DNA of 64,000 nucleotides from Cupriavidus sp. MP-37 (GTDB lineage Bacteria; Pseudomonadota; Gammaproteobacteria; Burkholderiales; Burkholderiaceae): assembly GCF_020618415.1 (NCBI RefSeq), contig NZ_CP085345.1, positions 310,001 through 374,000 of the forward strand, in the 5' to 3' direction. Shown in pieces: positions 45,450 to 54,770 of this stretch (position 1 is the first letter of the stretch; each line of letters begins with the position of its first letter). Both the position numbers and the translations under genes were made by a program. The notes under the pieces were generated by a model. It saw nothing but the letters and a program-made list of their open reading frames with translations, did no database searches and was not told the DNA's origin.

Positions 45450-46607
45450 ATGTATGTAGCCGTCAAAGGAGGCGAACGCGCCATCCTCAATTCCTACCGG
45501 ATGCTCGACGCCTATCGCCGCGGCGACACCGCGGTGCCGGAACTGACGCTGGCACAGATCCGCGAGCAGATGCCGCTGGCGGTGGCGCGCGTGATGGCCG
45601 AGGGCTCGCTGTACGACCCGCACCTGGCGGCGCTGGCGCTCAAGCAGGCCGCCGGCGATCAGATCGAGGCGATCTTCCTGCTGCGCGCGTACCGCACCAC
45701 GCTACCGCGCTTCGGCTATACGCAGCCGCTCGATACTGGCGCGATGCGCCTGCAGCGCCGGATCTCGTCGACCTTCAAGGACCTGCCGGGCGGCCAGGTG
45801 CTGGGACCCACCTACGACTACACGCAGCGGCTGCTGGATTTCTCGCTCGAAACCGGCCGCGCGCCGCAGCCCTTGCCCGCTGAGCAGGAACCACTGGCCG
45901 GCACCATGCCGCGCGTGACCAGCCTGCTGGAAGCGGACGAGCTGGTCGAAGCCGACGAGATTCCGGCCGGCGATCCCGCGCCGCCCGACCTGACGCGCGA
46001 GCCGCTGACCTTCCCCGCCGGCCGCGCCGCGCGCCTGCAGAACCTGGCGCGCGCCGACGAGGGCTTCCTGCTGTCGATGGGCTACTCGACCCAGCGCGGC
46101 TACGGCAACTCGCACCCGTTCGCGGCCGAGATCCGCTACGGCACGGCCGAGGTGGAGCTGTTCGTCGAAGAGCTCGGCTTCGCCGTCACCATCGGCGAGA
46201 TCGAGCTGACCGAATGCCAGATGGTGAGCCAGTTCGCCGGCAATGCCGACGAGGCGCCGCGCTTTACGCGCGGCTATGGGCTGGTGTTCGGCTACAACGA
46301 GCGCAAGGCCATGTCGATGGCACTGGCCGACCGCGCCATGCGCGCCGAAGCACTCGGCGAGGCCGCCGACGCGCCCGCCAACGATATCGAATTCATGCTG
46401 TACCACAGCGACAACGTCGAGGCCTCTGGCTTCGTGCAGCACCTGAAGCTGCCGCACTACGTGGACTTCCAGGCCAACCTGGAACTGCTGCGGCGGCTGC
46501 GCGCCGGCGCGCCGGACGGCGTCATGCCCGCGACCGCGGCGGCACCGCCGCAGCCGCAATCACAGCCACAGCCGCAGCCACATCCGCAAGAGGAGACGCT
46601 GGCATGA
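45450..46607 (+). CDS. phnI: C-P lyase subunit PhnI
   Basis: A 385-residue subunit that catalyses nucleosidase-type release of adenine in the C-P lyase pathway. The start MYVAVKGGERAILNSYRMLDAYRRGD is diagnostic. MGYSTQRGYGNSHPFAAEIRYG and FGYNERKAMSMALADRAM follow. The last 25 residues are a Pro/Gln-rich repeat (PQPQSQPQ pattern) absent from E. coli PhnI. The stop overlaps phnJ by 4 bp. Confidence 0.95.
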   Translation: MYVAVKGGERAILNSYRMLDAYRRGDTAVPELTLAQIREQMPLAVARVMAEGSLYDPHLAALALKQAAGDQIEAIFLLRAYRTTLPRFGYTQPLDTGAMRLQRRISSTFKDLPGGQVLGPTYDYTQRLLDFSLETGRAPQPLPAEQEPLAGTMPRVTSLLEADELVEADEIPAGDPAPPDLTREPLTFPAGRAARLQNLARADEGFLLSMGYSTQRGYGNSHPFAAEIRYGTAEVELFVEELGFAVTIGEIELTECQMVSQFAGNADEAPRFTRGYGLVFGYNERKAMSMALADRAMRAEALGEAADAPANDIEFMLYHSDNVEASGFVQHLKLPHYVDFQANLELLRRLRAGAPDGVMPATAAAPPQPQSQPQPQPHPQEETLA

Positions 46608-47506
46608 ACGCCGCCGACACCACCATGGCCGCGGGCATCGCCCGCGACGAGCACTACAACTTCGGCTATCTCGACGAATCGACCAAGCGCATGCTGCGCC
46701 GCGCATTGCTGAAGGCGGTGGCGATTCCGGGCTACCAGGTGCCGTTCGGCAGCCGCGAGATGCCCCTGCCGTACGGATGGGGCACCGGCGGCATCCAGGT
46801 GACCGCCGCGATCATCGGCAAGGACGATGTGCTCAAGGTGATCGACCAGGGCTCGGACGACACCACCAACGCCATCAATATCCGCCGCTTCTTCGCCCGC
46901 GTCACCGGCGTGCCGACCACCGAGCGCACCGCCGAGGCGAGCATCATCCAGACCCGCCACCGGATTCCGGAGACCGCGCTGCGCGCGGGCCAGACCGTGG
47001 TGTTCCAGGTGCCGATTCCCGAGCCGCTGCGCTGGCTGGAGCCGAGCGAAGGCGAGACCCGCACCATGCACGCACTGGCGGAATACGGCGCGATGCACGT
47101 CAAGCTGTACGAGGACATCGCCCGCCACGGCCACATCGCTACCACCTACGACTACCCCGTGATCGTCAACCAGCGCTACATGATGCGGCCTTCGCCGATC
47201 CCCAAGTTCGACAACCCCAAGCTGGACCTCAGCCCGGCGCTGATGCTGTTCGGCGCGGGCCGGGAAAAGCGCGTCTATGCGGTGCCGCCGTACACCGCCG
47301 TCAAGAGCCTGGACTTTGCCGACCACCCGTTCACCGTGGAGTCATGGTCCAACTGCTGCGCGCAGTGCGGCGCCACCGACAGCTACCTGGACGAGATCAT
47401 CACCGACGACGCCGGCACGCGCCGGTTCGTATGCTCGGACACCGAGTACTGCGCCGACCGGCAAGCGGCACAAGCCCTGAAAAGCGCTGCCGGAGGTGCG
47501 CAATGA
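46604..47506 (+). CDS. phnJ: C-P lyase radical SAM subunit PhnJ
   Basis: A 300-residue subunit that breaks the C-P bond. It carries the unusual iron-sulphur motif C252-x2-C255-x21-C277 in SNCCAQCGATDSYLDE...FVCSDTEYC and the catalytic Cys283 five residues further. GYLDESTKRMLRRALLKAVAIPGYQVPFGSREMPLPYGWGTGG is the conserved N-terminal stretch. ATG at 46604 overlaps phnI by 4 bp, and its own stop overlaps phnK by 4 bp. Confidence 0.97.
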   Translation: MNAADTTMAAGIARDEHYNFGYLDESTKRMLRRALLKAVAIPGYQVPFGSREMPLPYGWGTGGIQVTAAIIGKDDVLKVIDQGSDDTTNAINIRRFFARVTGVPTTERTAEASIIQTRHRIPETALRAGQTVVFQVPIPEPLRWLEPSEGETRTMHALAEYGAMHVKLYEDIARHGHIATTYDYPVIVNQRYMMRPSPIPKFDNPKLDLSPALMLFGAGREKRVYAVPPYTAVKSLDFADHPFTVESWSNCCAQCGATDSYLDEIITDDAGTRRFVCSDTEYCADRQAAQALKSAAGGAQ

Positions 47507-48279
47507 ACGCCGCCCCGCTGCTGTCGGTGCGCAACCTGACGCGCACCTGGGACGGCCTGCACGGCTGCCATGACGTCAGCTTCGACCTGTATCCCGGCGA
47601 GGTGCTGTGCGTGGTGGGCGAGTCGGGCTCGGGCAAGAGCACACTGCTGCAGGCGCTGTCGATGCAGGCGCCGGCGCAGCGCGGCACGGTCAGCTACGCC
47701 ATGCGCGAATCCGGCCTGACCGACCTGGCCACCTTGTCCAGCGCGCGCCTGCGGCTGCTGGCGCGCACCGACTGGGGCTTCGTGCGCCAGCATGCGCGCG
47801 ACGGCCTGCGCATGCAGGTCAGCGCCGGCGCCAATATCGCCGAACGGCTGATGGCCGTGGGCGAGCGCCACTACGGCAACCTGCGCGAAGTCGCCGGCAG
47901 CTGGCTGGAGAAGATGGAGATCGACCTGACGCGGCTGGACGACGTGCCCGGCACCTTTTCCGGCGGCATGCAGCAGCGGCTGCAGATCGCGCGCAACCTG
48001 GTCACGCATCCGCGCCTGGTGTTCATGGACGAGCCCACGGCGTCGCTCGATGTGTCGGTGCAGGCCCGCCTGCTGGACCTGCTGCGCCGCCTGGTGGCGG
48101 ACCTTGACCTGGCCGCGGTGCTGGTCACGCACGACCTGGCGGTGGCCAGGCTGCTGGCGCACCGCACCCTGGTGATGCAGGGCGGGCGCGTGGTCGAGCA
48201 GGGCCTGACCGACCAGATCCTCGACGATCCCCAGCATCCGTACACACAGTTGCTGGTTTCTTCCATCCTGCAGGGCTGA
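47503..48279 (+). CDS. phnK: C-P lyase ABC-type protein PhnK
   Basis: A 258-residue ABC ATPase-type protein that binds the PhnGHIJ core rather than a permease. Walker A GESGSGKST near residue 42, signature FSGGMQQRLQIARNL, Walker B RLVFMDEPTASLDV and H-loop VTHDL are complete. Insertion DWGFVRQHARDGLRMQVSAGANIAERLM is typical of PhnK. Confidence 0.93.
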   Translation: MNAAPLLSVRNLTRTWDGLHGCHDVSFDLYPGEVLCVVGESGSGKSTLLQALSMQAPAQRGTVSYAMRESGLTDLATLSSARLRLLARTDWGFVRQHARDGLRMQVSAGANIAERLMAVGERHYGNLREVAGSWLEKMEIDLTRLDDVPGTFSGGMQQRLQIARNLVTHPRLVFMDEPTASLDVSVQARLLDLLRRLVADLDLAAVLVTHDLAVARLLAHRTLVMQGGRVVEQGLTDQILDDPQHPYTQLLVSSILQG

Positions 48280-48284
48280 GCACG

Positions 48285-49016
48285 ATGCACGCAGAACAAC
48301 CACAGAAGCTGGTCGAGGTGCGCGGCCTCGGCAAGATGTTTACGTTGCGCAACCAGGGCGGCATCCGCCTGCCGGTCTTGCGCGCGATCGATTTCGATGC
48401 CGCGCGCGGCGAATGCCTGGTTCTGTCCGGGCCGTCCGGCACCGGCAAGAGCACGCTGCTGCGCTGCCTGTACGGCAATTACCTTGCCACCGAAGGCAGC
48501 ATCCGGCTGCGCGATACCAGCGCCGACGGCGCGCCGTGGGTCACGCTGGGCGGTGCCACCGAACAGCGCGTGCTGCAGCTGCGCCGCGACGTGATCGGCT
48601 ATGTCAGCCAGTTCCTGCGCGCGATCCCGCGCGTGGGCGCGCTCGACGTGGTCGCCGATCCGCTGCGGCAGCGCGGCGCCGGCCAGGACGAGGCGCGCGC
48701 CCGCGCGGCCGAGCTGCTGGCGCGGCTGAACCTGCCGCGCCGGCTGTGGGACCTGCCGCCCGCCACCTTCTCGGGCGGCGAGCAGCAGCGCGTCAACATC
48801 GCGCGCGGGCTGATCGGCGGCCATCCTGTCCTGCTGCTGGACGAGCCCACCGCCTCGCTCGACCCCGACAACCGCGCCGTGGTGGTCACGCTGATCCGCG
48901 AAGCGCTGGCCGAAGGCCGCGCGCTGATCGGCATTTTCCACGACGAAGCCGTGCGCGACGCGGTGGCCACGCGCCTGCTGCCGCTGCACCCCGCTAGCGC
49001 GACCGCCCTCGCCTGA
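48285..49016 (+). CDS. phnL: C-P lyase ABC-type protein PhnL
   Basis: A 243-residue ABC ATPase-type subunit. Walker A GPSGTGKST, signature FSGGEQQRVNIARGL, Walker B VLLLDEPTASLDPDN and H-loop GIFHDE are present, and YVSQFLRAIPRVGALDVVADPL is a PhnL feature. It is 5 bp after phnK and 27 bp before phnM. With PhnK it is thought to modulate the C-P lyase core. Confidence 0.93.
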   Translation: MHAEQPQKLVEVRGLGKMFTLRNQGGIRLPVLRAIDFDAARGECLVLSGPSGTGKSTLLRCLYGNYLATEGSIRLRDTSADGAPWVTLGGATEQRVLQLRRDVIGYVSQFLRAIPRVGALDVVADPLRQRGAGQDEARARAAELLARLNLPRRLWDLPPATFSGGEQQRVNIARGLIGGHPVLLLDEPTASLDPDNRAVVVTLIREALAEGRALIGIFHDEAVRDAVATRLLPLHPASATALA

Positions 49017-49043
49017 ACCGAACCGCCCCGAACGGAGCCAGAC

Positions 49044-50261
49044 ATGTCTGCGACCTACCTGACCCACGCCACCCTGGTGCTGCCGGACCGCGTGCTGCAC
49101 GACAGCGCGCTGCTGATCGCGGATGGCCGCATCGCCGCGATCGAGCCCGATGCCGCGGCCGTGCCCGCGCACGCCGCCGTGATCGAACTGCACGGCCACA
49201 CCCTGATGCCAGGCCTGGTGGACGTGCATTCCGACGCCATCGAGAAAGAGGTGGAGCCGCGCGCCAGCGTGCTGTTCCCGCTGGACTTCGCCGTGGCCCA
49301 GGTCGACCGCCGCAACGCCGCCGCCGGCATCACCACGCCTTATCACGCGCTGTCGTTCGCCGGCAACCAGTTCGGCGTGCGCAACGTCGACACCGCGGCC
49401 ACGGTGGTGCGCACGGTCGCCGCCTACCGGCAGCACAGCCTGGTCGACAACCGCATCCACTGCCGCTACGAGGTCACCGACGCCGGCGCGGTGCCGGTGC
49501 TGGAAGCGCTGATGGCCGAAGGCGTGGTCGACCTGCTCTCGGTGATGGACCACTCGCCCGGCCAGGGCCAGTTCAAGACCCTCGACGCCTACCTGGCCTA
49601 CATGATGGGCAACCACGGCATGAGCCGCGACGCGGCCGCCGATGCCGCGCGCCAGAAGGCCGCGGCGCTGGAGGGCGCGCACGAGCGCGTCAACCGGCTG
49701 GTGGCCGCGGCGCACGCGCTGGGCATTCCCACCGCCAGCCACGACGACGATTCGCCGCAGCGCATCGCCGCCATGCACGCGCTGGGCGTGCGCATGAGCG
49801 AGTTCCCGATCAACCTGGAGACCGCGCAGGCGGCCTGCGCGTGCGCGCTGCCGACCATCCTGGGCGCGCCCAACGTGCTGCGCGGCAAGAGCCAGAGCGG
49901 ATCGATGCGCGCCATCGACGCGATCCGGGCGGGCGCCGGCACCATCCTGTGCTCGGACTACCAGCCTTCCACCCTGATCGCCGCCGCATATGCCGCCGGA
50001 CGCCAGGCCGGCCTGCCGCTGCACCAGGCGCTGGCGCTGGTCACCGCCCACCCCGCCGATGCCTGCCGGCTTGCCGACCGCGGCCGCCTGGCGCCGGGGC
50101 TGCGCGCCGACGTGATCGCGGTGTCCGAGGTGGCCGGCCAGCCGATGGTCACGCACACTTGGTCGGGCGGACGGCTGGTGTTTGCGGCGGGCTACCCGTC
50201 GCTGCGGCCCGCCGCCGGTGCTGCCGTGCCGCGCCGGACCGCGCTGCGCGAGGTGGCGTGA
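49044..50261 (+). CDS. phnM: Alpha-D-ribose 1-methylphosphonate 5-triphosphate diphosphatase PhnM
   Basis: A 405-residue amidohydrolase-fold enzyme that removes pyrophosphate from the triphosphate made by the PhnGHIL step. Metal-binding and family blocks are MPGLVDVHSDAIEKEVEPR near residue 55, VMDHSPGQGQF near residue 165, ASHDDDSPQR near residue 232 and LCSDYQPS near residue 310. It ends the phnGHIJKLM operon; the IclR gene beyond is on the other strand. Confidence 0.95.
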   Translation: MSATYLTHATLVLPDRVLHDSALLIADGRIAAIEPDAAAVPAHAAVIELHGHTLMPGLVDVHSDAIEKEVEPRASVLFPLDFAVAQVDRRNAAAGITTPYHALSFAGNQFGVRNVDTAATVVRTVAAYRQHSLVDNRIHCRYEVTDAGAVPVLEALMAEGVVDLLSVMDHSPGQGQFKTLDAYLAYMMGNHGMSRDAAADAARQKAAALEGAHERVNRLVAAAHALGIPTASHDDDSPQRIAAMHALGVRMSEFPINLETAQAACACALPTILGAPNVLRGKSQSGSMRAIDAIRAGAGTILCSDYQPSTLIAAAYAAGRQAGLPLHQALALVTAHPADACRLADRGRLAPGLRADVIAVSEVAGQPMVTHTWSGGRLVFAAGYPSLRPAAGAAVPRRTALREVA

Positions 50262-50324
50262 CGGCTCCGGGGCCGGCGATGAGCTTGCCTCGTATTGCCA
50301 ATCATTGTGCGTCGAGGTCCGGCG

Positions 50325-51158
50325 TCACGCCCCGGGGTTGAATCCCAGCGCCGCGCTGACCGCGCGCGCCTCGCGCCGCACGGCGCTGCCGATGGGGCCG
50401 TCGATGGCGGGGTCGAAGCCGCCGGTGGCACCCAGCGCGGTCAGCACCGCGCACACCCGCCCGGTGTAGTCGCGCACCGGGGCAGCCACCGCGCTGATGC
50501 CGGTCAGGTTGGTGTCGCGCACCCAGGCGCAGTCGTCGGCCCGCACCGCGCGGCGCAACGCGCCAATGGGGTCGTCGGCATCGAGCTGCGCCAGCCGCGC
50601 CGGGCTGGCGGCCGCAAGCTCTTCCCTGGCCTGCGCCAGGACCCCTTTTTCATCGAGCAGCCCCAGGAACACGCGCCCCGTGGCCGACCACAGCAGCGGC
50701 ATCACCGAGCCCGCGCGCACGTTCACCGTCACCGGCAGGCCCGGTTCCTCGAAGCGCATGATGGTGGGCCCCTTGTTGCCCATCACCGCGACAAAGCAGG
50801 TCACCTCCAGGGTCTCGCGCAGGCGCACGAGCGACGCCTCGGCCAGCCGGATCGGATCGGCCTGGCGCATCGCGGCCATGCCGATCTGCAGCGCCTCGAA
50901 GCCCAGGTGGTACTGCTGCGTGCCGGGCTCCTGCGCCACCAGGCCTTCTTCCAGCAGGCTGACCAGGTAGCGGTGCACCTTGGCCGGGCTTTCGTCGATA
51001 TGCGCGGCCAGCGCGGTCAGGCTGGCACGGCCGCCGAGGCGGGCCAGCCCCTTCAATACCGCCATGCCGGTGACGGCGGACTGCACGCGCTGGCGCCGTT
51101 CCCGGGTGCGGGTGGTAGAGGGCTCAGTGGCGGATTCGGGAGCTTTGGATCGGGGCAT
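50325..51158 (-). CDS. IclR-family transcriptional regulator
   Basis: A 277-residue IclR regulator: winged helix at residues about 27-85 (VLKGLARLGGRASLTALAAHIDESPAKVHRYLVSLLEEGLVAQE), then the IclR effector domain (TCFVAVMGNKGPTIMRFEEPG, ISAVAAPVRDYTGRVCAVLTALG). It is divergent from the Bug/P450 genes across 179 bp with a TACGCA-based operator. The regulated substrate is not known. Confidence 0.9.
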   Translation of the reverse strand: MPRSKAPESATEPSTTRTRERRQRVQSAVTGMAVLKGLARLGGRASLTALAAHIDESPAKVHRYLVSLLEEGLVAQEPGTQQYHLGFEALQIGMAAMRQADPIRLAEASLVRLRETLEVTCFVAVMGNKGPTIMRFEEPGLPVTVNVRAGSVMPLLWSATGRVFLGLLDEKGVLAQAREELAAASPARLAQLDADDPIGALRRAVRADDCAWVRDTNLTGISAVAAPVRDYTGRVCAVLTALGATGGFDPAIDGPIGSAVRREARAVSAALGFNPGA

Positions 51159-51259
51159 GGCGAACGGAGCGGCGCGAGAAGGTACGGGTCGTCACGGCGA
51201 CAGCGGACGCTGCCACCCCGTGACGGGGAGCGGTTCAAGGTTAACCCGCATTCAATCGT

Positions 51260-51285
51260 TACGCAATGCGTATATGATTTACGCA
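51260..51285. promoter_or_regulatory. IclR operator with three TACGCA/TGCGTA half-sites
   Basis: TACGCA (51260-51265), TGCGTA (51267-51272) and TACGCA (51280-51285) alternate in orientation. The first two make a perfect 13-bp palindrome with one central base, and the second and third make a 6-7-6 inverted repeat. The outer two are 20 bp apart, about two helical turns. It lies 53 bp before the Bug start. Confidence 0.65.
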
Positions 51286-51337
51286 AAACAGAAAACGCCG
51301 GGCCAGGACCCGGTCCATCCTTCAGGAGACAAACACC

Positions 51338-52333
51338 ATGCCCCGCCCCCGCTTTGCCCTTGCCGTGCGCCTGGCCGTCGGCGCGCTGGCCTTGCCGATG
51401 CTCGCCACTAGTGTTGCCCAAGCCGCCGATCCCTATCCCGCCAAGCCGATCCGCTGGATCGTGCCGTACGCCGCCGGCGGCGGCTCCGATTTCCTCGCGC
51501 GCACCATCGGCCAGGGCCTGTCGGCCAAGGTGGGACAGCCGGTGGTGGTCGACAACAAGCCCGGCGGCAATACCGCCATCGGCGCCGCCGAGACCGCGCG
51601 CGCGGCCGCGGACGGCTATACCGTGCTGTCGGCCGACAACGGCACACTGGTGTTCAATCCCGTGCTGTACAAGTCGCTGTCCTACCATCCCGGCAAGGAC
51701 CTGGCGCCGGTGACGCTGCTGGGCCGCTTCCCGATGATCCTGGTGGTGGGCGCCGCCAGCCCGGCCAAAAGCGCCAGGGAATTCATCGCGCAGGCCAAGG
51801 CCACGCAGGGCGGCATCAACTACGGCTCGGCCGGCGCAGGCAGCCCGCACCACCTGGCGATGGAACTGCTGAAGGTCGAAGCCGGCCTGCCGATGACACA
51901 CGCGCCGTACCGCGGCGCCGCGCCGGCGCTGTCCGACGTCGCCGCCGGCCAGGTCGCCGCGATGATGGTCGACTATGCCGCGGGTGCCGGCTTCATCAAG
52001 GGCGGCAAGGTGCGCCCGCTGGCCGTTGCCAATGCCACCCGCCTGCCGCAGCTGCCCGATGTGCCGACCTTCGCCGAGCTGGGCTACCCGCGGGTCGAAG
52101 CCGCGGCGCTGGTCGGCATGGTGGTGCCGGCCGGCACGCCGCCGGAGGTGATCAACACGCTGAACAAGGACGTGGTCGCGGCCATCCGCGAGCCGGCGGT
52201 TAACAAGCGGCTGGTCGACTTTGGTGTCGAACCGGTGGGCAACACGCCGGCGCAGTTCAGCGAGCTGCTGCGCACCGAATCCGGCCGCTGGAGCAAGCTG
52301 ATCCGCGACCTGAAGATCACGCTGGACAACTGA
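51338..52333 (+). CDS. Bug-family periplasmic solute-binding protein
   Basis: A 331-residue TctC-like receptor with a signal peptide (cleavage near AQA, residue 29). Family blocks: PIRWIVPYAAGGGSDFLARTIG, QPVVVDNKPGGNTAIGAAETARA, YGSAGAGSPHHLAMELLK and VPTFAELGYPRVEAAALVGMVVPAGTPPEVI. It is 86 bp ahead of the P450 gene, same strand. The pair suggests uptake and oxidation of one organic acid; the ligand is unknown. AGGAG precedes the ATG. Confidence 0.9.
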   Translation: MPRPRFALAVRLAVGALALPMLATSVAQAADPYPAKPIRWIVPYAAGGGSDFLARTIGQGLSAKVGQPVVVDNKPGGNTAIGAAETARAAADGYTVLSADNGTLVFNPVLYKSLSYHPGKDLAPVTLLGRFPMILVVGAASPAKSAREFIAQAKATQGGINYGSAGAGSPHHLAMELLKVEAGLPMTHAPYRGAAPALSDVAAGQVAAMMVDYAAGAGFIKGGKVRPLAVANATRLPQLPDVPTFAELGYPRVEAAALVGMVVPAGTPPEVINTLNKDVVAAIREPAVNKRLVDFGVEPVGNTPAQFSELLRTESGRWSKLIRDLKITLDN

Positions 52334-52419
52334 GTCCGGCCGCAACACCGCTGGCCGTCCGGCGCGCCCGGGCGGCAGCGCTTTTTGCCAGGCATCGATG
52401 CCTGCCAGGAGTCCGCAGC

Positions 52420-54759
52420 ATGAGCACCGCCTCCCCCGCCGCCGCGCGCGGCTGCCCGATCGACCACAGCACCCTGACCGCCCCCAACGGCTGCCCGGTC
52501 AGCCACAACGCGGCGCAGTTCGATCCCTTCGGCGACGGCTACCAGCAGGACCCGCCCGAATACGTGCGCTGGTCGCGCGAGCAGGAGCCGGTGTTCTACA
52601 GCCCGCAGCTGGGCTACTGGGTGGTCACGCGCTACGACGACATCAAGGCGATCTTCCGCGACAACCTGACCTTCAGCCCGTCGATCGCGCTGGAAAAGAT
52701 CACGCCCACCGGCGACGAGGCCAATGCCGTGCTGGCCAGCTACGGCTACGCCATGAACCGCACGCTGGTCAATGAGGACGAGCCCGCCCACATGCCGCGC
52801 CGGCGTGCCCTGATGGCGCCGTTCACGCCGGCCGAACTGGCGCACCACGAGCCGCTGGTGCGGCGCCTCACGCGCGAGTATGTCGACCGCTTTATCGACG
52901 ATGGCCGCGCCGACCTGGTCGACCAGATGCTGTGGGAAGTGCCGCTGACGGTGGCGCTGCATTTCCTGGGCGTGCCCGAAGAAGACATGGACCTGCTGCG
53001 CCAGTACTCCATTGCCCATACCGTCAACACCTGGGGCCGGCCCAAGCCGGAGGAACAGGTCGCGGTGGCGCACGCGGTGGGCAACTTCTGGCAGCTGGCC
53101 GGCCGCATCCTCGACAAGATGCGCGAGGACCCGTCCGGCCCCGGCTGGATGCAGTACGGGCTGCGCAAGCAGAAGGAGCTGCCCGAGGTAGTGACCGACT
53201 CCTACCTGCATTCGATGATGATGGCCGGCATCGTGGCCGCGCACGAGACCACCGCCAACGCCTCGGCCAACGCCATCAAGCTGCTGCTGCAGCATCCCGA
53301 TGCGTGGCGTGAAATCTGCGAAGACCCTGCGCTGATTCCCAATGCGGTCGAGGAATGCCTGCGCCACAACGGCTCGGTGGCGGCGTGGCGGCGGCTGGTC
53401 ACGCGCGACACCGAGGTGGGCGGCATCCGCCTGCCGGCGGGCAGCAAGCTGCTGATCGTGACCGCGTCGGCCAACCATGACGAGCGCCATTTCGCCGATG
53501 CCGACCTGTTCGACATCCGCCGCGACAACGCCAGCGAGCAGCTGACCTTCGGCTACGGCTCGCACCAGTGCATGGGCAAGAACCTGGCGCGCATGGAGAT
53601 GCAGGTCTTCCTGGAAGAACTGACGCGCCGGCTGCCGCATATGCGCCTGGCCGCGCAGGCCTTCACCTATGTGCCGAACACTTCGTTCCGCGGGCCTGAG
53701 CACCTGCTGGTGGAGTGGGATCCCGCGCAAAACCCCGAGCGCCGCGACCCGGCCTTGCTGGCGGTGCGCCAGCCGGTGCGCATCGGCGAGCCCTCGGCGC
53801 ACACCACCGCGCGCACGGTGGTGGTCGAAAGCGCCACGCCGGCTGCCGACGGCGTGCTGCGGCTGCGGCTGGTGGCGCCCGACGGCAAGCCGCTGCCGCG
53901 CTGGGCGCCGGGCTCGCATATCGACGTGGAATGCGGCGACACCGGGCTGTCGCGCCAGTATTCGCTGTGCGGCGATCCGGACGATGCGGCGGCGCTCGAG
54001 ATCGCGGTGCTGCGCGATCCCGCCAGCCGCGGCGGCTCGGCCTGGGTCCATGGCAGCGTCAGCGCCGGCGACCGCCTGCGCATCCGCGGGCCGCGCAACC
54101 ATTTCCGCTTCGACGAACAATGCCGGCGGGCCATCTTCATCGCCGGCGGCATCGGCGTCACGCCCGTCAGCGCGATGGCGCGGCGCGCCCGCGCGCTCGG
54201 CATCGACTACACCTTCCACTACTGCGGGCGCTCGCGCCACGCCATGGCCATGCTAGACGAACTGCAGACGCTGCACGGCGCGCGGCTGCACGTGCACGCC
54301 AGCGACGAAGGCCGGCGCGCCGACTTCGGCAAGCTGCTGGCGCAGCCTGACGCGGACACCCAGATCTATGCCTGCGGCCCGCAGCGCCTGCTCGATGCGC
54401 TGGCCGAATGCTGCGCGGCATGGCCGGCAGACGCGCTGCGCGTCGAGCATTTCGTCTCGCGGCTGGGCAGCCTGGATGCGTCGAAGGAACAGGCCTTTAC
54501 CGTGGAGCTGAAGGACTCCGGCCTGGTGCTGGAAGTGCCGGCGGGGCAGACGCTGCTGGGCGCGCTGCGCGGCGCCAATATCGACGTGCAGAGCGACTGC
54601 GAGGAAGGCCTGTGCGGCTCATGCGAAGTGCGCGTGCTGGCGGGCCAGGTCGACCACCGCGACGTGGTGCTGACGCGCGCCGAGCGCGACGCCAACCACC
54701 GCATGATGGCGTGCTGCTCGCGCGCCTGCGGTGGCGGCCGGCTGGTGCTGGAGCTCTGA
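52420..54759 (+). CDS. Self-sufficient cytochrome P450-reductase fusion (CYP116B type)
   Basis: A 779-residue monooxygenase joining a P450 to its own electron chain. P450 (residues about 1-440): I-helix AGIVAAHETTANA, ExxR in EECLRHN, haem loop FGYGSHQCMGKNLAR with Cys384. Phthalate-dioxygenase-reductase-like FMN/NADH domain (about 470-690): RQYSLCGDP and FIAGGIGVTPVSAM. C-terminal plant-type 2Fe-2S ferredoxin: CEEGLCGSC plus a late Cys in MACCSR. CYP116B enzymes of Cupriavidus and Rhodococcus hydroxylate or dealkylate aromatics and thiocarbamates. The substrate is not readable; the Bug protein upstream may import it. Confidence 0.95.
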   Translation: MSTASPAAARGCPIDHSTLTAPNGCPVSHNAAQFDPFGDGYQQDPPEYVRWSREQEPVFYSPQLGYWVVTRYDDIKAIFRDNLTFSPSIALEKITPTGDEANAVLASYGYAMNRTLVNEDEPAHMPRRRALMAPFTPAELAHHEPLVRRLTREYVDRFIDDGRADLVDQMLWEVPLTVALHFLGVPEEDMDLLRQYSIAHTVNTWGRPKPEEQVAVAHAVGNFWQLAGRILDKMREDPSGPGWMQYGLRKQKELPEVVTDSYLHSMMMAGIVAAHETTANASANAIKLLLQHPDAWREICEDPALIPNAVEECLRHNGSVAAWRRLVTRDTEVGGIRLPAGSKLLIVTASANHDERHFADADLFDIRRDNASEQLTFGYGSHQCMGKNLARMEMQVFLEELTRRLPHMRLAAQAFTYVPNTSFRGPEHLLVEWDPAQNPERRDPALLAVRQPVRIGEPSAHTTARTVVVESATPAADGVLRLRLVAPDGKPLPRWAPGSHIDVECGDTGLSRQYSLCGDPDDAAALEIAVLRDPASRGGSAWVHGSVSAGDRLRIRGPRNHFRFDEQCRRAIFIAGGIGVTPVSAMARRARALGIDYTFHYCGRSRHAMAMLDELQTLHGARLHVHASDEGRRADFGKLLAQPDADTQIYACGPQRLLDALAECCAAWPADALRVEHFVSRLGSLDASKEQAFTVELKDSGLVLEVPAGQTLLGALRGANIDVQSDCEEGLCGSCEVRVLAGQVDHRDVVLTRAERDANHRMMACCSRACGGGRLVLEL

Positions 54760-54770
54760 GCGCGCCGGCG

